From assembly GCA_934365195.1 (NCBI GenBank), contig CAKRNA010000006.1, forward strand, positions 93,570 to 157,569: a stretch of 64,000 nucleotides of DNA, given 5' to 3'. This DNA comes from an uncultured Clostridia bacterium. GTDB lineage: Bacteria > Bacillota > Clostridia > Christensenellales > CAAEEZ01. The position numbers were made by a program, and so were the translations under genes. Shown one piece after another: positions 1 through 9,151 of this stretch. The notes under the pieces are model-generated. The model worked only from the letters and a program-made list of their open reading frames with translations, ran no database searches and was not told the DNA's origin. Each line of letters begins with the position of its first letter. Within the stretch, counting starts at the first letter, position 1.

Positions 1-63
1 AATTTCAAGAAAAACGGACCGAAAAAAATGAGAAGTTTCGGATATTCTAGAAACAGGTTTTAG
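1..63 (+). CDS. C-terminal end of an upstream gene (partial)
   Basis: Frame 1 is open from the window edge to a TAG at 61-63 and encodes about 20 basic residues ending in SFGYSRNRF. The chromosomal order yidC-jag(khpB)-mnmE-mnmG is common in Firmicutes, so the tail probably belongs to a Jag/KhpB or YidC protein, but 20 residues cannot decide that. The stop codon lies just before a terminator-like hairpin, consistent with a real gene end. Confidence 0.5.
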   Translation, partial: NFKKNGPKKMRSFGYSRNRF

Positions 64-67
64 AGCG

Positions 68-100
68 AAAAGGAAAATTCCGAAAGGGTTTTCCTTTATT
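68..100 (+). terminator. Terminator-like hairpin before mnmE
   Basis: A 9-bp inverted repeat AAAGGAAAA / TTTTCCTTT separated by 11 bases is followed by a T-rich stretch that runs straight into the mnmE start. It could end the upstream gene or act as an attenuator/translation control for mnmE, because no normal Shine-Dalgarno follows the hairpin. Confidence 0.5.
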
Positions 101-107
101 TATTTAT

Positions 108-1436
108 ATGGATACGATTGTAGCGATTAGTACACCCCTTGGTAGCGGTGGAATAGGCATAATAAGAATGAGTGGATACGGCGCAAAAGAGATTGCGTCA
201 AAGGTTTTCTCTACCAAAAAACTGGCTAGTTTTATAGAGGCTACGCCAAATTATATGTACCTTGGCAATATCGACGAGGGCAGCGTGAAGGAAAAGTGCT
301 TTGCCGTGTATTTCAAAGCCCCTAATTCTTACACGGGCGAGGACGTGGTGGAACTGCAATGTCACGGCGGTGTGGCGCTTATAAACAAGATTGTGGATTT
401 ACTGCTTAGCAAGGGCGCAAAACTTGCCGATAGGGGCGAATTTACGAGGCGTGCGTTTATAAACGGAAAGATGGCGCTTGCCGATTGCGAGGGCGTAATC
501 GAGATGATAAACGCCGATAGCGACGCTAGTTTGAACGCAGGATACAGGCTGATGGAAGGCAAACTTACTAAGCAAATAGTTGCCCTTCAAGACGAAATTA
601 CCGACCTACTTGCAAGAGGTGAGGCAAGCCTTGACTACCCTGAGGAACTTGAAGAGGAAGTGGACGAGTACACAAGGGAAAAAATGAAAAGCGTAAAGGC
701 GGAGATTGAAGACCTTGTAAATAGTTACACTTACGGCAGGATTGTAAAAGAGGGCGTAAAGGTTGCGCTGGTTGGCAAAACTAACGTTGGCAAAAGTTCT
801 ATGCTGAACGCTTTTTTGGGCAAAGACAGAGCAATCGTAACCGATATTGCGGGCACAACCCGTGACGTTATTGAGGAAAGCGTGGAGCGAGACGGCATAA
901 AAATCACTTTTATCGACACGGCAGGCATTCGTGAAAGCGACGACGTTGTGGAAAAAGCGGGCATCGAAAAGGCAAAAAGCGAACTGAAAAACAGCGATAT
1001 CGTTTTGTACGTGGTAGATGCAACCGACAAGGCTTACGACGAAGAGTTTGAAAGGCTACTTGATGGCAAAAAAGTAATAAGAGTAGTAAACAAAATAGAC
1101 AAAATAAAAGATGCAAAATTTGAAGAAGGCGTGCTTTATGTGTCTTGTAAAACGGGCGAAAACGTTGGGCTGGTTTTGGACGAAATCGTAAAAACCGTTA
1201 CGGAAGGCAAAGTAACTCAGGGCGGCGAAACGGTGGTACTAAAAAGGCATTATCAAGCGATTGTCGAGGCGAAAAAGAGCATTGACGAGGTGTTTGACAA
1301 TTACGATATGATGGACAACTGCCTAAGACTGATGGAACTAAAAAACGCTTGGAACAAACTGGGCGAAGTGACAGGAACAACCGCAACCGAGGATATAATC
1401 GACGCAATTTTTTCAAAGTTTTGTTTGGGTAAATAG
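108..1436 (+). CDS. mnmE: tRNA uridine-5-carboxymethylaminomethyl modification GTPase MnmE
   Basis: MnmE works with MnmG to build the (carboxymethyl)aminomethyl group on U34 of certain tRNAs in the cytoplasm. The N-terminus (DTIVAISTPLGSGGIGIIR) is the folate-binding domain start typical of the family. The inserted G domain shows G1 GKTNVGKSS (about residues 225-233), G2 AGTTRD, G3 DTAG and G4 NKID. The protein ends FCLGK, matching the conserved C-terminal CxGK motif with the catalytically needed Cys. Length 442 is close to the usual 450. The start codon is fixed by the N-terminal match although upstream bases lack a good Shine-Dalgarno. It is followed after 2 bases by mnmG, its functional partner. 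Confidence 0.97.
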   Translation: MDTIVAISTPLGSGGIGIIRMSGYGAKEIASKVFSTKKLASFIEATPNYMYLGNIDEGSVKEKCFAVYFKAPNSYTGEDVVELQCHGGVALINKIVDLLLSKGAKLADRGEFTRRAFINGKMALADCEGVIEMINADSDASLNAGYRLMEGKLTKQIVALQDEITDLLARGEASLDYPEELEEEVDEYTREKMKSVKAEIEDLVNSYTYGRIVKEGVKVALVGKTNVGKSSMLNAFLGKDRAIVTDIAGTTRDVIEESVERDGIKITFIDTAGIRESDDVVEKAGIEKAKSELKNSDIVLYVVDATDKAYDEEFERLLDGKKVIRVVNKIDKIKDAKFEEGVLYVSCKTGENVGLVLDEIVKTVTEGKVTQGGETVVLKRHYQAIVEAKKSIDEVFDNYDMMDNCLRLMELKNAWNKLGEVTGTTATEDIIDAIFSKFCLGK

Positions 1437-1438
1437 AT

Positions 1439-3292
1439 ATGCAAGAATATGATGCGATAGTAGTCGGAGCAGGCCACGCAGGTATCGAGGCGGGGCTATC
1501 TCTGGCAAGAATGGGACACAAAACCGTAATAATGACAATTAGCCTAGATAACGTAGGCTTTTTGGCGTGCAATCCGTCCATAGGGGGCACGGCAAAGGGG
1601 CATTTAGTAAGGGAAATCGATGCGCTAGGCGGCGAAATGGGAATTGCCGCTGACCACACGCTTTTACAAATAAAAATGCTAAATACGGGCAAAGGCCCTG
1701 CCGTTCAGTCGTTAAGAGGGCAAGCGGATAAGGTGCTTTACCATCAATATATGAAACGCACGCTAGAAGAGGAAAAAAACCTTGACCTAGTGCAACAAGA
1801 GGCAACCGAACTAATTGTCGAAAACGGCAAAATCTTGGGCGTCAAAACCGCAATGGGCATAGAGTACAGGGCAAAAGCGGTGGTTGTGTGTAGCGGTGTG
1901 TACCTAAACGCAAGGATTATTATCGGCGAGTACTTAAAGGACGAAGGTCCGTCGGGCTTTGCTAGGGCTACAAAACTTACCCAAAGTTTTATAGATAACG
2001 GCATTGAAATAAGAAGATTTAAGACGGGGACTCCTGCAAGACTGGATAAAAACAGCATTGATTTTAGCAAAATGACAAGACAGGACGGCGACGAAAACAT
2101 ATCGGCGTTTTCCTTTATGACTAAGGAAAAACTTGTGAACAAAGAGCCTTGCTACCTAACCTATACCAACCCGAAAACCCACGAAGTTATTATGAAAAAC
2201 TTGGATAGGTCACCAATTTATAACGGCGAAATCGTGGGGGTAGGCCCTAGGTATTGCCCGTCGATAGAAACAAAAGTTATGAGGTTTAAGGACAAGGAGC
2301 GCCACCAAATCTTTATCGAGCCGGAGAGCACCACCACAAACGAAATGTACGCACAAGGGCTAAGTTCGTCTTTGCCGTACGACGTGCAGGAGGAAATGTA
2401 CCGCACGATAGAGGGCTTGGAGCATTGCAAATTTTTGCGTTACGCTTACGCTATCGAGTACGATTGCTTGAACCCGTTAGAATTACTTCCCAGCCTAATG
2501 ACCAAAAAAATAGAGGGCTTGTTCACCGCCGGTCAAATCAACGGTAGCAGCGGCTACGAGGAGGCAGGTGCACAAGGGCTTATCGCAGGAATTAACGCCA
2601 GCCTTTACATAAGAGGCTTAGAGCCGCTGGTTTTAAGGCGAGACGAGGCTTATATCGGCGTGCTAATCGACGACCTTGTTACAAAAGGCACGGAAGAGCC
2701 GTACAGAATGATGACGTCTAGGGCGGAGTATAGGCTATTTTTAAGGCAAGATAACGCAGATTTAAGACTAACCGAAATCGGCTACAAAATAGGGCTTGCC
2801 ACAAAAGAAAGGCTGGATAACACCTTGGAGAAAAAGGCGCAAGTAGAGAAAATTATAGAACTTGCAAGCCGCAGCGTGTCGCCTAGCGCCGTAAACGGAA
2901 TGTTAGAGGAAAAGGGCGAAACAACGGTAAAAAGCGGCATTATGATAAAAGATTTGTTCAAGAGGGCAAACGTAAAATATACGGACGTCGTAAACTTGTT
3001 TGAAGAGTTTAGGGATTTTAGGGAAGATGCGCTTGTCGAGGCGGAAACCGAACTAAAATACGAGGGGTATCTTCAAAAACAACTGGCACAAATCAAGGAA
3101 ATGGCAAAACTTGAAAACAAGAAATTGCCCGAAAATATCGACTATTTTCAAATGAACGGACTTAGGGTGGAGGCAAGGCAAAAATTAGATACGATTCGCC
3201 CGTTAAACCTAGGTCAAGCAAGCAGAATTAGTGGCGTATCGCCGGCAGATATCAACGTGCTTATCGTGTACTTGCAAAAAAACAAGCAATAG
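1439..3292 (+). CDS. mnmG: tRNA uridine-5-carboxymethylaminomethyl modification enzyme MnmG
   Basis: FAD-dependent partner of MnmE in wobble-uridine modification. The N-terminal dinucleotide-binding motif GAGHAGIEAG (residues 9-18) is intact, the CNPSIGG segment that carries a conserved Cys is at about 45-51, and a second conserved Cys lies in YCPSIETK. The C-terminal helical domain ends with the expected RISGVSPADI segment. 617 residues is the normal length of the long MnmG form. Translational coupling to mnmE is likely given the 2-base gap. A terminator follows at 3347-3379. Confidence 0.97.
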   Translation: MQEYDAIVVGAGHAGIEAGLSLARMGHKTVIMTISLDNVGFLACNPSIGGTAKGHLVREIDALGGEMGIAADHTLLQIKMLNTGKGPAVQSLRGQADKVLYHQYMKRTLEEEKNLDLVQQEATELIVENGKILGVKTAMGIEYRAKAVVVCSGVYLNARIIIGEYLKDEGPSGFARATKLTQSFIDNGIEIRRFKTGTPARLDKNSIDFSKMTRQDGDENISAFSFMTKEKLVNKEPCYLTYTNPKTHEVIMKNLDRSPIYNGEIVGVGPRYCPSIETKVMRFKDKERHQIFIEPESTTTNEMYAQGLSSSLPYDVQEEMYRTIEGLEHCKFLRYAYAIEYDCLNPLELLPSLMTKKIEGLFTAGQINGSSGYEEAGAQGLIAGINASLYIRGLEPLVLRRDEAYIGVLIDDLVTKGTEEPYRMMTSRAEYRLFLRQDNADLRLTEIGYKIGLATKERLDNTLEKKAQVEKIIELASRSVSPSAVNGMLEEKGETTVKSGIMIKDLFKRANVKYTDVVNLFEEFRDFREDALVEAETELKYEGYLQKQLAQIKEMAKLENKKLPENIDYFQMNGLRVEARQKLDTIRPLNLGQASRISGVSPADINVLIVYLQKNKQ

Positions 3293-3346
3293 TACATAAC
3301 GAAAGACGGTAGCGGGTAAAAGCAAATAAAAAAATATAGATAATAG

Positions 3347-3379
3347 AAAAAAATACCGATAAAAATCGGTATTTTTTAT
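3347..3379 (+). terminator. Rho-independent terminator of mnmEG
   Basis: Stem AAAAATACCGAT / ATCGGTATTTTT with a four-base loop, then a T-run. It lies 55 bases after the mnmG stop; the A-rich left arm could make it bidirectional. Confidence 0.88.
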
Positions 3380-3557
3380 TTTAGGAGTAAGTTCTATATG
3401 AAGTATAACGTAATCATATCGTAATAAACGTAGCGTTATATGACAATTTGGTTTAATTACGATGTAATTAGCGTTATTGTTAGCAATTTTTTGTGCTAAA
3501 CCCCTAGTAAACGCTGACAAAACGAAAAACTAGCATCTTTTTTCGTAAGGCGTATCG

Positions 3558-4118
3558 TTACTTGTAATTATCGATAAAACTAAACGCCTGCTCCACCATG
3601 GTTTTAATTTGATTGTCGTACTCGGGCTGGTATTTTCCGCCTTTTAACGAGCGTAGCCACAACTGAAAAGTGGAGGTTAGCCCGCCGGAGATAAACTCCA
3701 AAGCGTAGTCGTTTAATGTGGAATAAAGCCTAATATGATTTTTTAGGTTTAGCGTGATTCTGTCGTAGAAAACGGCTTGGTGGTACTTGCTTTTTTGTAG
3801 TAGCCATAAAAACGAATTAGAAAAGTACGATTTTGTTATCCCCTTGAACAAGTCCTGAGTAGCAGAAATAAGAGGCATCGACGGGTTAAGGTAAGCCTTA
3901 GCGTAGCCGTCAGCGGATTCTATTGCTTGCTCGGTCAAAAAATCGTTTACGTTTTGGTAGTGCAAATAAAAGGTTTTCCTTGTGATATTTGCCATATTTG
4001 TAAGTTCGCTAACCGTAATTTGCGATAGGTTTTTGCCTGCCTCGTAAAGTTTATGTATCGCCTCTTCTATTGCACTCTTACTTTTTTGGTAGCGCTTGTC
4101 TTTTTCGGTTTTTTCCAT
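3558..4118 (-). CDS. TetR/AcrR-family transcriptional regulator
   Basis: About 186 residues starting MEKTEKDKRYQKSK. Residues 10-60 form a TetR HTH (AIEEAIHKLYEAG ... ITVSELTNMANITRKTFYLHYQN), followed by an all-helical ligand-binding half resembling the TetR_C_8/DhaS-like group. The ATG at 4118 is chosen over an upstream TTG at 4193 because it has an AGGAAACG ribosome binding site and because the upstream codons overlap the promoter -35 box. The gene is divergent from the glycosyltransferase at 4244. The palindrome at 4171-4184 sits inside its own promoter spacer, so autoregulation and co-regulation of the divergent gene are inferred. The ligand is unknown. Confidence 0.88.
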   Translation of the reverse strand: MEKTEKDKRYQKSKSAIEEAIHKLYEAGKNLSQITVSELTNMANITRKTFYLHYQNVNDFLTEQAIESADGYAKAYLNPSMPLISATQDLFKGITKSYFSNSFLWLLQKSKYHQAVFYDRITLNLKNHIRLYSTLNDYALEFISGGLTSTFQLWLRSLKGGKYQPEYDNQIKTMVEQAFSFIDNYK

Positions 4119-4132
4119 TTTTTCGTTTCCTG

Positions 4133-4160
4133 TTGACAAAATACTTTTTGGTAGTATAAT
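4133..4160 (+). promoter_or_regulatory. Promoter for the GT4 glycosyltransferase
   Basis: TTGACA (4133-4138), 16-base spacer, TATAAT (4155-4160). A consensus-quality sigma-A promoter reading toward 4244, giving a leader of about 75 bases that contains the operator palindrome. Confidence 0.85.
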
Positions 4161-4163
4161 AAG

Positions 4164-4193
4164 ATTATAATACACATTTGTGTAATAAGTCAA
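4164..4193 (-). promoter_or_regulatory. Promoter of the TetR gene with operator in its spacer
   Basis: On the minus strand TTGACT (4193-4188), 18-base spacer, TATAAT (4169-4164). The palindrome TACACA-TT-TGTGTA (4171-4184) lies entirely within the spacer, the classical place for a TetR-type repressor to block its own promoter. The same site is 11 bases downstream of the -10 of the divergent promoter, so one bound dimer pair could block both. Confidence 0.8.
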
Positions 4194-4243
4194 TAGGAAG
4201 TTTAACTTGCCTATAAAAAGTGAAGAATTAAACGGGACATAAT

Positions 4244-5410
4244 ATGGTTATAACGTTAGTAATGGATCAATACGTCGGTGACGACGGTAAAATAACAAAC
4301 GGAACGACAATGACGACGTTGAGGTTTGCAAAAAAACTTCAAGAATTTGGCAACGAGGTAAGGATTGTTACTTGCACGAAAAACAGCGATGACAACGTGT
4401 ACGTAGTGCCGGAGTATCATTTTTGGTTTCTTGACAAAATAATACACGAGCAAGGTATGGCAATAGCAAAGCCCGAAACGAAGATTTTAAAAAAGGCGTT
4501 CGAGGGCAGCGACGTTATCCACTTTTTAATGCCGTTCTTTTTGGCAAGGAAGGGCAAAAAACTTGCCGACAAAATGGGAATTGCTACAACCTGCGCATTC
4601 CACGTTCAGCCCGAAAATATGACTTTTTCGGTGGGGCTTGGCAAAATGAAGTGGGCAAACGAGGTTATTTACAGAAGTTTTAGGGGCTATTACAACAAGT
4701 TCACGCATATTCATTGCCCTAGCAAAATGATTGCAAACCAACTTGCTATTCACGGCTACACGGGGAAAACTCACGTAATTAGTAACGGTGTGGACAAAGG
4801 GTTTAAGCCCGAAAAGGTGGAAAGACCTAAGGAATACGATGGCAAAATCATCGTAATGATGATAGGCAGATACTCTAAGGAAAAACGTCAAGACCTAATT
4901 ATCAACGCAATCAGCGAAAGCAAGTACAAGGACAAAATGGTGCTTGTGCTTTGTGGAGTAGGCCCTGAAAAGAAGAATTTGCAAAAACTTGCCGCAGCCA
5001 AGGGAGTAGCGGTGGAGTTTAAGTTCTTGCAGCAACCCGACCTTGTAAAACTGTGCAACTATGCCGACGTTTACGTGCACGCATCAGACGCAGAAATAGA
5101 GGCGATTGCTTGCATAGAGGCGTTCTCGTGCGGAATTGTCCCTATTATATCGGATAGCGAAATATCCGCCACAAATCAGTTTGCGCTTTGCGATAAAAAC
5201 CTGTTTAAGCACGGCGACTACCTAGATTTGCGTGACAAAATGGAGTATTTAATCGAGCATAAAGAGGAAAAGGAAGAACTAAGCAAACAGTACGTAGAGT
5301 ACGCAAAACAGTTCGAACTTGACAACTGCGTAAGAGAACTGGAAAAGGTGTTTAAGCAGGCTGTTAAGGAGAAAAAGCAAGAAAAAGAGCAACTCGGCGA
5401 AAACAAATAA
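4244..5410 (+). CDS. Glycosyltransferase family 4, possibly diacylglycerol glucosyltransferase
   Basis: A 388-residue GT-B glycosyltransferase. The C-terminal half has the nucleotide-sugar-binding signature: IGRYSKEKRQDLII at about 205-220 and an E-x7-E element (EIEAIACIEAFSCGIVPI) at about 285-300. The N-terminal acceptor half (NGTTMTTLRFAKKLQEFGNEVRIVT) resembles GT4 enzymes that glucosylate diacylglycerol or phosphatidylinositol. The last 25 residues are a K/E-rich tail. A single-gene transcript between its own promoter and a strong terminator, divergent from a TetR gene that probably represses it, suggests an inducible lipid or cell-envelope glycosylation. The acceptor cannot be read from sequence. 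Confidence 0.82.
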   Translation: MVITLVMDQYVGDDGKITNGTTMTTLRFAKKLQEFGNEVRIVTCTKNSDDNVYVVPEYHFWFLDKIIHEQGMAIAKPETKILKKAFEGSDVIHFLMPFFLARKGKKLADKMGIATTCAFHVQPENMTFSVGLGKMKWANEVIYRSFRGYYNKFTHIHCPSKMIANQLAIHGYTGKTHVISNGVDKGFKPEKVERPKEYDGKIIVMMIGRYSKEKRQDLIINAISESKYKDKMVLVLCGVGPEKKNLQKLAAAKGVAVEFKFLQQPDLVKLCNYADVYVHASDAEIEAIACIEAFSCGIVPIISDSEISATNQFALCDKNLFKHGDYLDLRDKMEYLIEHKEEKEELSKQYVEYAKQFELDNCVRELEKVFKQAVKEKKQEKEQLGENK

Positions 5411-5468
5411 GAAAAAAGAAAGAACTCAGGAATGAGTGACTTCAGAATATAGCCAAAATCCCAAAAAG

Positions 5469-5498
5469 AAAAGATAGCCTATACGTCGGCTATCTTTT
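5469..5498. terminator. Bidirectional terminator between GT4 and ftsH
   Basis: Perfect 11-bp stem AAAAGATAGCC / GGCTATCTTTT with an 8-base loop. A-run and T-run on either side allow it to serve both convergent genes. Confidence 0.9.
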
Positions 5499-5519
5499 CT
5501 CGTATTTGGTTAATTTTTG

Positions 5520-7637
5520 TTATTTTTCCTCGGGCTTTTCGCTGTTTTCTTCGCTTGCCGTAGAGGACTTTTCCTCGGTTTTTTCGGCTGGCTTGGTTTC
5601 AGCGTCGCTTTTAGGGTTTTCGGTAGATTCGCTTACCGTTTCGGTTTTATTTGGCTCGTCTTTTTCGCTTGTAGGCTCTGCCGCTTTTTCCTCGGTAGGC
5701 GCTTGAACTACGACTGCGCTTTCGGGGGTTTCGGTTTTCTTGGATTTGTTGTACAAGTCCTCGTCACGTTTTTTGCTGTAAGCGATTACTTCTTCGGCGC
5801 TCTTGCCCTCGAATAGTAAAGAAACCTCGTCGCTGTAAATGGTTTCTCTTTCGAATAGCACCATTACCATATTGTTTAGTACTGATTTGTGCTCGGTAAG
5901 AATGGAGATGGCACGCTCGTAGTTTCTGTCAAGAATATCCTTGATTTCCTCGTCGATAATGCCTGCAATTTCCTCGCTGTATTGATGTTGGCTACCAAAA
6001 TCTCTTCCGATAAACACTTCGCCCGATTGACCTAGGAAGAAGTTGCCAAGTTTCTTGCTCATACCCCATTCGGTAACCATTTTTCTTGCAATACCGCTTG
6101 CTCTTTGGATATCGTTAGATGCGCCCGTGGAGATGTCTTGGATAATAATTTCCTCGGCTGCTCTACCTGCAAGCATCATAGCGATGGTGTCTTCCAGTTT
6201 GTTTTTAGTTACGTGTTCGTCATCGGTGTCCGGGCGGGTGATGGTGTATCCTGCCGCCATACCACGAGGGATAATACTTACTTCGTGTACGTTGTCGCAG
6301 TAAGGAAGTAGGTGACCGACGATTGCGTGTCCTGATTCGTGGAATGCCGTGATACGCTTGTCGATTTCGGTAACGACGTGGCTCTTCTTTTGAGGGCCTG
6401 CGATTACCTTGTTAATAGCCTCGTTTATTTCCACCATAGTGATAACTTTTAGGTTTTTCCTAGCCGCTAAGATTGCTGCCTCGTTAAGTAGGTTTTCGAT
6501 ATCGGCACCTGTAAAGCCGGTGGTTAGTCTGCCCAACTTTTTAAAGTCAACGTCTTTTCCAAGCGGTTTGTTTCTTGCGTGCACCTTAAAGATTGCCTCT
6601 CTACCTTTTACGTCAGGAGGGTTGACAGCAATTTGACGGTCGAACCTACCCGGACGAAGTAGTGCAGGATCTAGTATGTCGGCACGGTTGGTCGCAGCCA
6701 TAATGATAATGCCGTCAGAGTGCTCGAAACCGTCCATTTGAACAAGTAGTTGGTTTAGCGTTTGCTCTCTTTCGTCGTGACCACCGCCAAGGCCTGTGCC
6801 CCTTTGTCTACCAACTGCGTCAATTTCGTCTATAAACACTATGCAAGGCATATTTTTTCTTGCCTCGGCAAACATATCTCTTACTCTTGCAGCACCCGTT
6901 CCGACAAACATTTCCACAAAGTCAGAGCCGCTTATCGAGAAGAACGGAACGCCCGCCTCGCCAGCAACAGCCTTTGCAAACAAGGTTTTACCTGTTCCCG
7001 GAGGGCCTACAAGTAGTACGCCTTTTGGTATTCTTGCGCCAAGTTCAGAGAACTTTTTAGGGTTTTTCAAAAACTCCACTATTTCTTGCAACTCTTCCTT
7101 TTCCTCGTCGGCACCTGCTACGTCGTCAAAGCGAACCTTAATGTTGGTGTTCAGCCTTGCTCTGTTTTTAGAGAAGTTCATAACCATGCTGTTGCCACCT
7201 TGGTTTTGCCTGAAAATGTAGATAAAAATGCCCGCAATTACCAAGAAGCCTAGGATAGGCACAAGGTTTACCCAGAAAGAGCCGCTGTCCGGATTATCGT
7301 AAGAAACGATAGGCTTAGTAAATCCGGAGCCCGCTTCGTCTTGAATATTGTGAAGATAAGTTTCAAAGTCCCTTCTAGAGAAGATTTTTACGTAATAATC
7401 TGCTTGAGTAGGGAATTTATTAGCATCTACTTTGCTATTAGGCGACTTTAACAAAACGTACGCCTCGAAATTACCTTTAATGTAGATTTCTTGAACGGTG
7501 CCTTCCTTTATCATGTTTTCAAGTTCACCTTGTTTTATCTCTTTCGGCTTACCAAAATTGCTTAAGGATAGTGCAAGAACTACTATTAAAACGACAACAA
7601 GTAGACATATCAAAATTGTTTTCGTGCTTTTTTTCAC
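5520..7637 (-). CDS. ftsH: ATP-dependent zinc metalloprotease FtsH
   Basis: Membrane-anchored AAA+ protease that removes misfolded membrane proteins. Two membrane helices lie at about residues 7-25 and 121-142, flanking an extracytoplasmic domain. Walker A GPPGTGKT is at 211-218, Walker B IVFIDEID at 266-273, the second region of homology around 316-334, and the zinc site HESGH at 433-437. The GTG start is supported by GGAGG 11 bases upstream. At 705 residues it is longer than the usual 600-650 because of an acidic Glu/Lys/Thr/Ser-rich tail of about 75 residues. The pore loop region reads [10 protein letters not shown], slightly different from the common FVGVGASRVR. Confidence 0.96.
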   Translation of the reverse strand: MKKSTKTILICLLVVVLIVVLALSLSNFGKPKEIKQGELENMIKEGTVQEIYIKGNFEAYVLLKSPNSKVDANKFPTQADYYVKIFSRRDFETYLHNIQDEAGSGFTKPIVSYDNPDSGSFWVNLVPILGFLVIAGIFIYIFRQNQGGNSMVMNFSKNRARLNTNIKVRFDDVAGADEEKEELQEIVEFLKNPKKFSELGARIPKGVLLVGPPGTGKTLFAKAVAGEAGVPFFSISGSDFVEMFVGTGAARVRDMFAEARKNMPCIVFIDEIDAVGRQRGTGLGGGHDEREQTLNQLLVQMDGFEHSDGIIIMAATNRADILDPALLRPGRFDRQIAVNPPDVKGREAIFKVHARNKPLGKDVDFKKLGRLTTGFTGADIENLLNEAAILAARKNLKVITMVEINEAINKVIAGPQKKSHVVTEIDKRITAFHESGHAIVGHLLPYCDNVHEVSIIPRGMAAGYTITRPDTDDEHVTKNKLEDTIAMMLAGRAAEEIIIQDISTGASNDIQRASGIARKMVTEWGMSKKLGNFFLGQSGEVFIGRDFGSQHQYSEEIAGIIDEEIKDILDRNYERAISILTEHKSVLNNMVMVLFERETIYSDEVSLLFEGKSAEEVIAYSKKRDEDLYNKSKKTETPESAVVVQAPTEEKAAEPTSEKDEPNKTETVSESTENPKSDAETKPAEKTEEKSSTASEENSEKPEEK

Positions 7638-7683
7638 TTAATCGTTGCCTCCGTTAATTATTGAATATATATCTGTATATGGT

Positions 7684-7712
7684 ATTATATCATAGAATAT
7701 GAAAAGTGCCAA
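7684..7712 (-). promoter_or_regulatory. Promoter of ftsH
   Basis: Minus-strand TTGGCA (7712-7707), 17-base spacer, TATAAT (7689-7684), about 46 bases before the GTG start. Confidence 0.75.
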
Positions 7713-7727
7713 ATACTTTTTCAATAA

Positions 7728-8189
7728 TCAGCCTCTCACAAGGGGCGAAGTGGTAAAAGACGAAATTATTAAATCTGCAAGATATTTACCAAAAGCGGAG
7801 ATAAACTCGGGTTTCACGCTACGTAAAACGCCGATTACGTCGGTTGAGTAATAATTTACAACGCCAAGGATACCCACGTCGCCAAGTTTAGTAGCGCTTT
7901 TATTTATAGCGCCCGGAGGCTTTAATCCGCCCTTAGTTATCTTCACCGTGCCGATAGGTTCTTGTTTGCTTAGCCCCGCATCTATTACGACAAGCAGGCT
8001 GTTTTTGTGTGTTTCTTTGATAAAATTAACGTAGGAAGAAAGGTTTTTTGCGTTCACGTTGCGCAAAGAAGTGCCGTACACGTAGCAGGGTAAATTGCTA
8101 CAAGACAGATAATCCCCGATAACAGGAGCAAGCGAATCGCCTACTACGTTACTTGTTCCCACGCATAAAAATACTAATTGTTTGTTCAT
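7728..8189 (-). CDS. yyaC: Sporulation protein YyaC (DUF1256 family, Gpr-related fold)
   Basis: 153 residues matching the YyaC/DUF1256 family by its ordered motifs: an N-terminal FLCVGTSNVVGDSLAPVIGD segment, a central VIDAGLS segment and a PPGAINK segment. YyaC is related to the spore germination protease Gpr and is made in sporulating Firmicutes; its precise role is not settled. The start has a GAGGT site. It lies upstream of ftsH on the same strand but ftsH has its own promoter. Its presence suggests a spore-forming lineage, or descent from one. Confidence 0.85.
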   Translation of the reverse strand: MNKQLVFLCVGTSNVVGDSLAPVIGDYLSCSNLPCYVYGTSLRNVNAKNLSSYVNFIKETHKNSLLVVIDAGLSKQEPIGTVKITKGGLKPPGAINKSATKLGDVGILGVVNYYSTDVIGVLRSVKPEFISAFGKYLADLIISSFTTSPLVRG

Positions 8190-8315
8190 AATTTACCTCG
8201 AAAAGAGTATTACCAAACAAAAATCTTTAATACTTATAAGAGGGCAGGCAAAATTTATAAAAAAACCGATTTTTTTAGAAAATAATTAGAAAATAGGTAA
8301 AAAACAATAACAGGG

Positions 8316-8345
8316 TTGTAAATATAATTATTGTTATGTTATAAT
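8316..8345 (+). promoter_or_regulatory. Promoter of the CvpA-like/repeat-protein pair
   Basis: TTGTAA (8316-8321), 18-base spacer, TATAAT (8340-8345), about 30 bases before the start of the CvpA-like gene. Confidence 0.65.
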
Positions 8346-8378
8346 TATCAATGTTATAAATGACAAATAGGAGGAGAT

Positions 8379-9149
8379 ATGGCATATTCAATGCTAGCGT
8401 CCACCGTACCATATTTAGATATAGCAATCGGCGTAATCGTAGGAATAGGATTACTGATTGGCGCAATACGAGGATTTGGTAAGGCACTTAAAAATTCGTT
8501 TATTATCATCGTACTTATTTCCTTGCTTCTAAGCGGAGTAACCGCAACGGGATTAAAGGGTTCGTCAATCGGTGCGTCCATTACCTCGTCGCTTACTACA
8601 AGTTTGGAGTCGGCAGGCGGAGAGGCAGCAACCACGCCTATCCAGTACGACGAGGAAAACAATAGATATTACGTAGAACTTGAAGGGGAAGAAGTAGAGG
8701 TTGCCGAGGCTTTAAAGTCCACAAACCTTAAATGGCTGTCGCTTATAGTTAAACTTACGCTACCTAAAATTATGAAAGGCGAGTCGGGAATTTCGCTTGT
8801 GGAAAAAGTAGCCCCTGCATTAACGAATATTATCTTTTTTGTAATAGCCTTCGTGCTGCTGTGTATAGTTATCAAAATTTTGTTTATAATTTTGAACAAA
8901 TTGTACCAAGGACTACTGGAAAGAACGTACGTTTTAAAGGTGTTAGACAAGGTGCTTGGTTCGGTTTATAGCGGCATAAAAGGTGTGGTACTTGTGATTA
9001 TAGGAATGGCAATAGTGGGCTTTGTTGCATCGTTAAATTTCCCTGCGGCAAGTGTTCTAGCGGAGCAAATAGAGATTTCCACCATGGGCAAATGGCTTGT
9101 GGAAAACAATCTTTTAGGGCAAATCTTTTCTAAATTATTCGGGGTGTAA
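8379..9149 (+). CDS. CvpA-family-like membrane protein
   Basis: 256 residues. An N-terminal hydrophobic stretch (about 12-32) with a G-x-x-x-G-x-x-R-G-F pattern followed by a second helix matches the start of CvpA/colicin-V-production family proteins. After an acidic extracytoplasmic segment (about 75-120) there are further membrane helices at about 150-170 and 190-216. The AGGAGG site at 8371 fixes the start. It is separated by only two bases from the repeat protein at 9152, so the two are co-transcribed. The CvpA assignment rests on topology and short motifs and is moderate. Confidence 0.65.
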   Translation: MAYSMLASTVPYLDIAIGVIVGIGLLIGAIRGFGKALKNSFIIIVLISLLLSGVTATGLKGSSIGASITSSLTTSLESAGGEAATTPIQYDEENNRYYVELEGEEVEVAEALKSTNLKWLSLIVKLTLPKIMKGESGISLVEKVAPALTNIIFFVIAFVLLCIVIKILFIILNKLYQGLLERTYVLKVLDKVLGSVYSGIKGVVLVIIGMAIVGFVASLNFPAASVLAEQIEISTMGKWLVENNLLGQIFSKLFGV

Positions 9150-9151
9150 AT

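Noticed and set aside
4119..4193. N-terminal extension of the TetR gene from a TTG
   Set aside because: The TTG lies in the -35 box of the gene's own promoter; ATG 4118 has AGGAAACG.
5506..5816. Plus-strand open frames opposite the end of ftsH
   Set aside because: They mirror the repetitive GAA/AAA codons of the ftsH acidic tail; no start signals.
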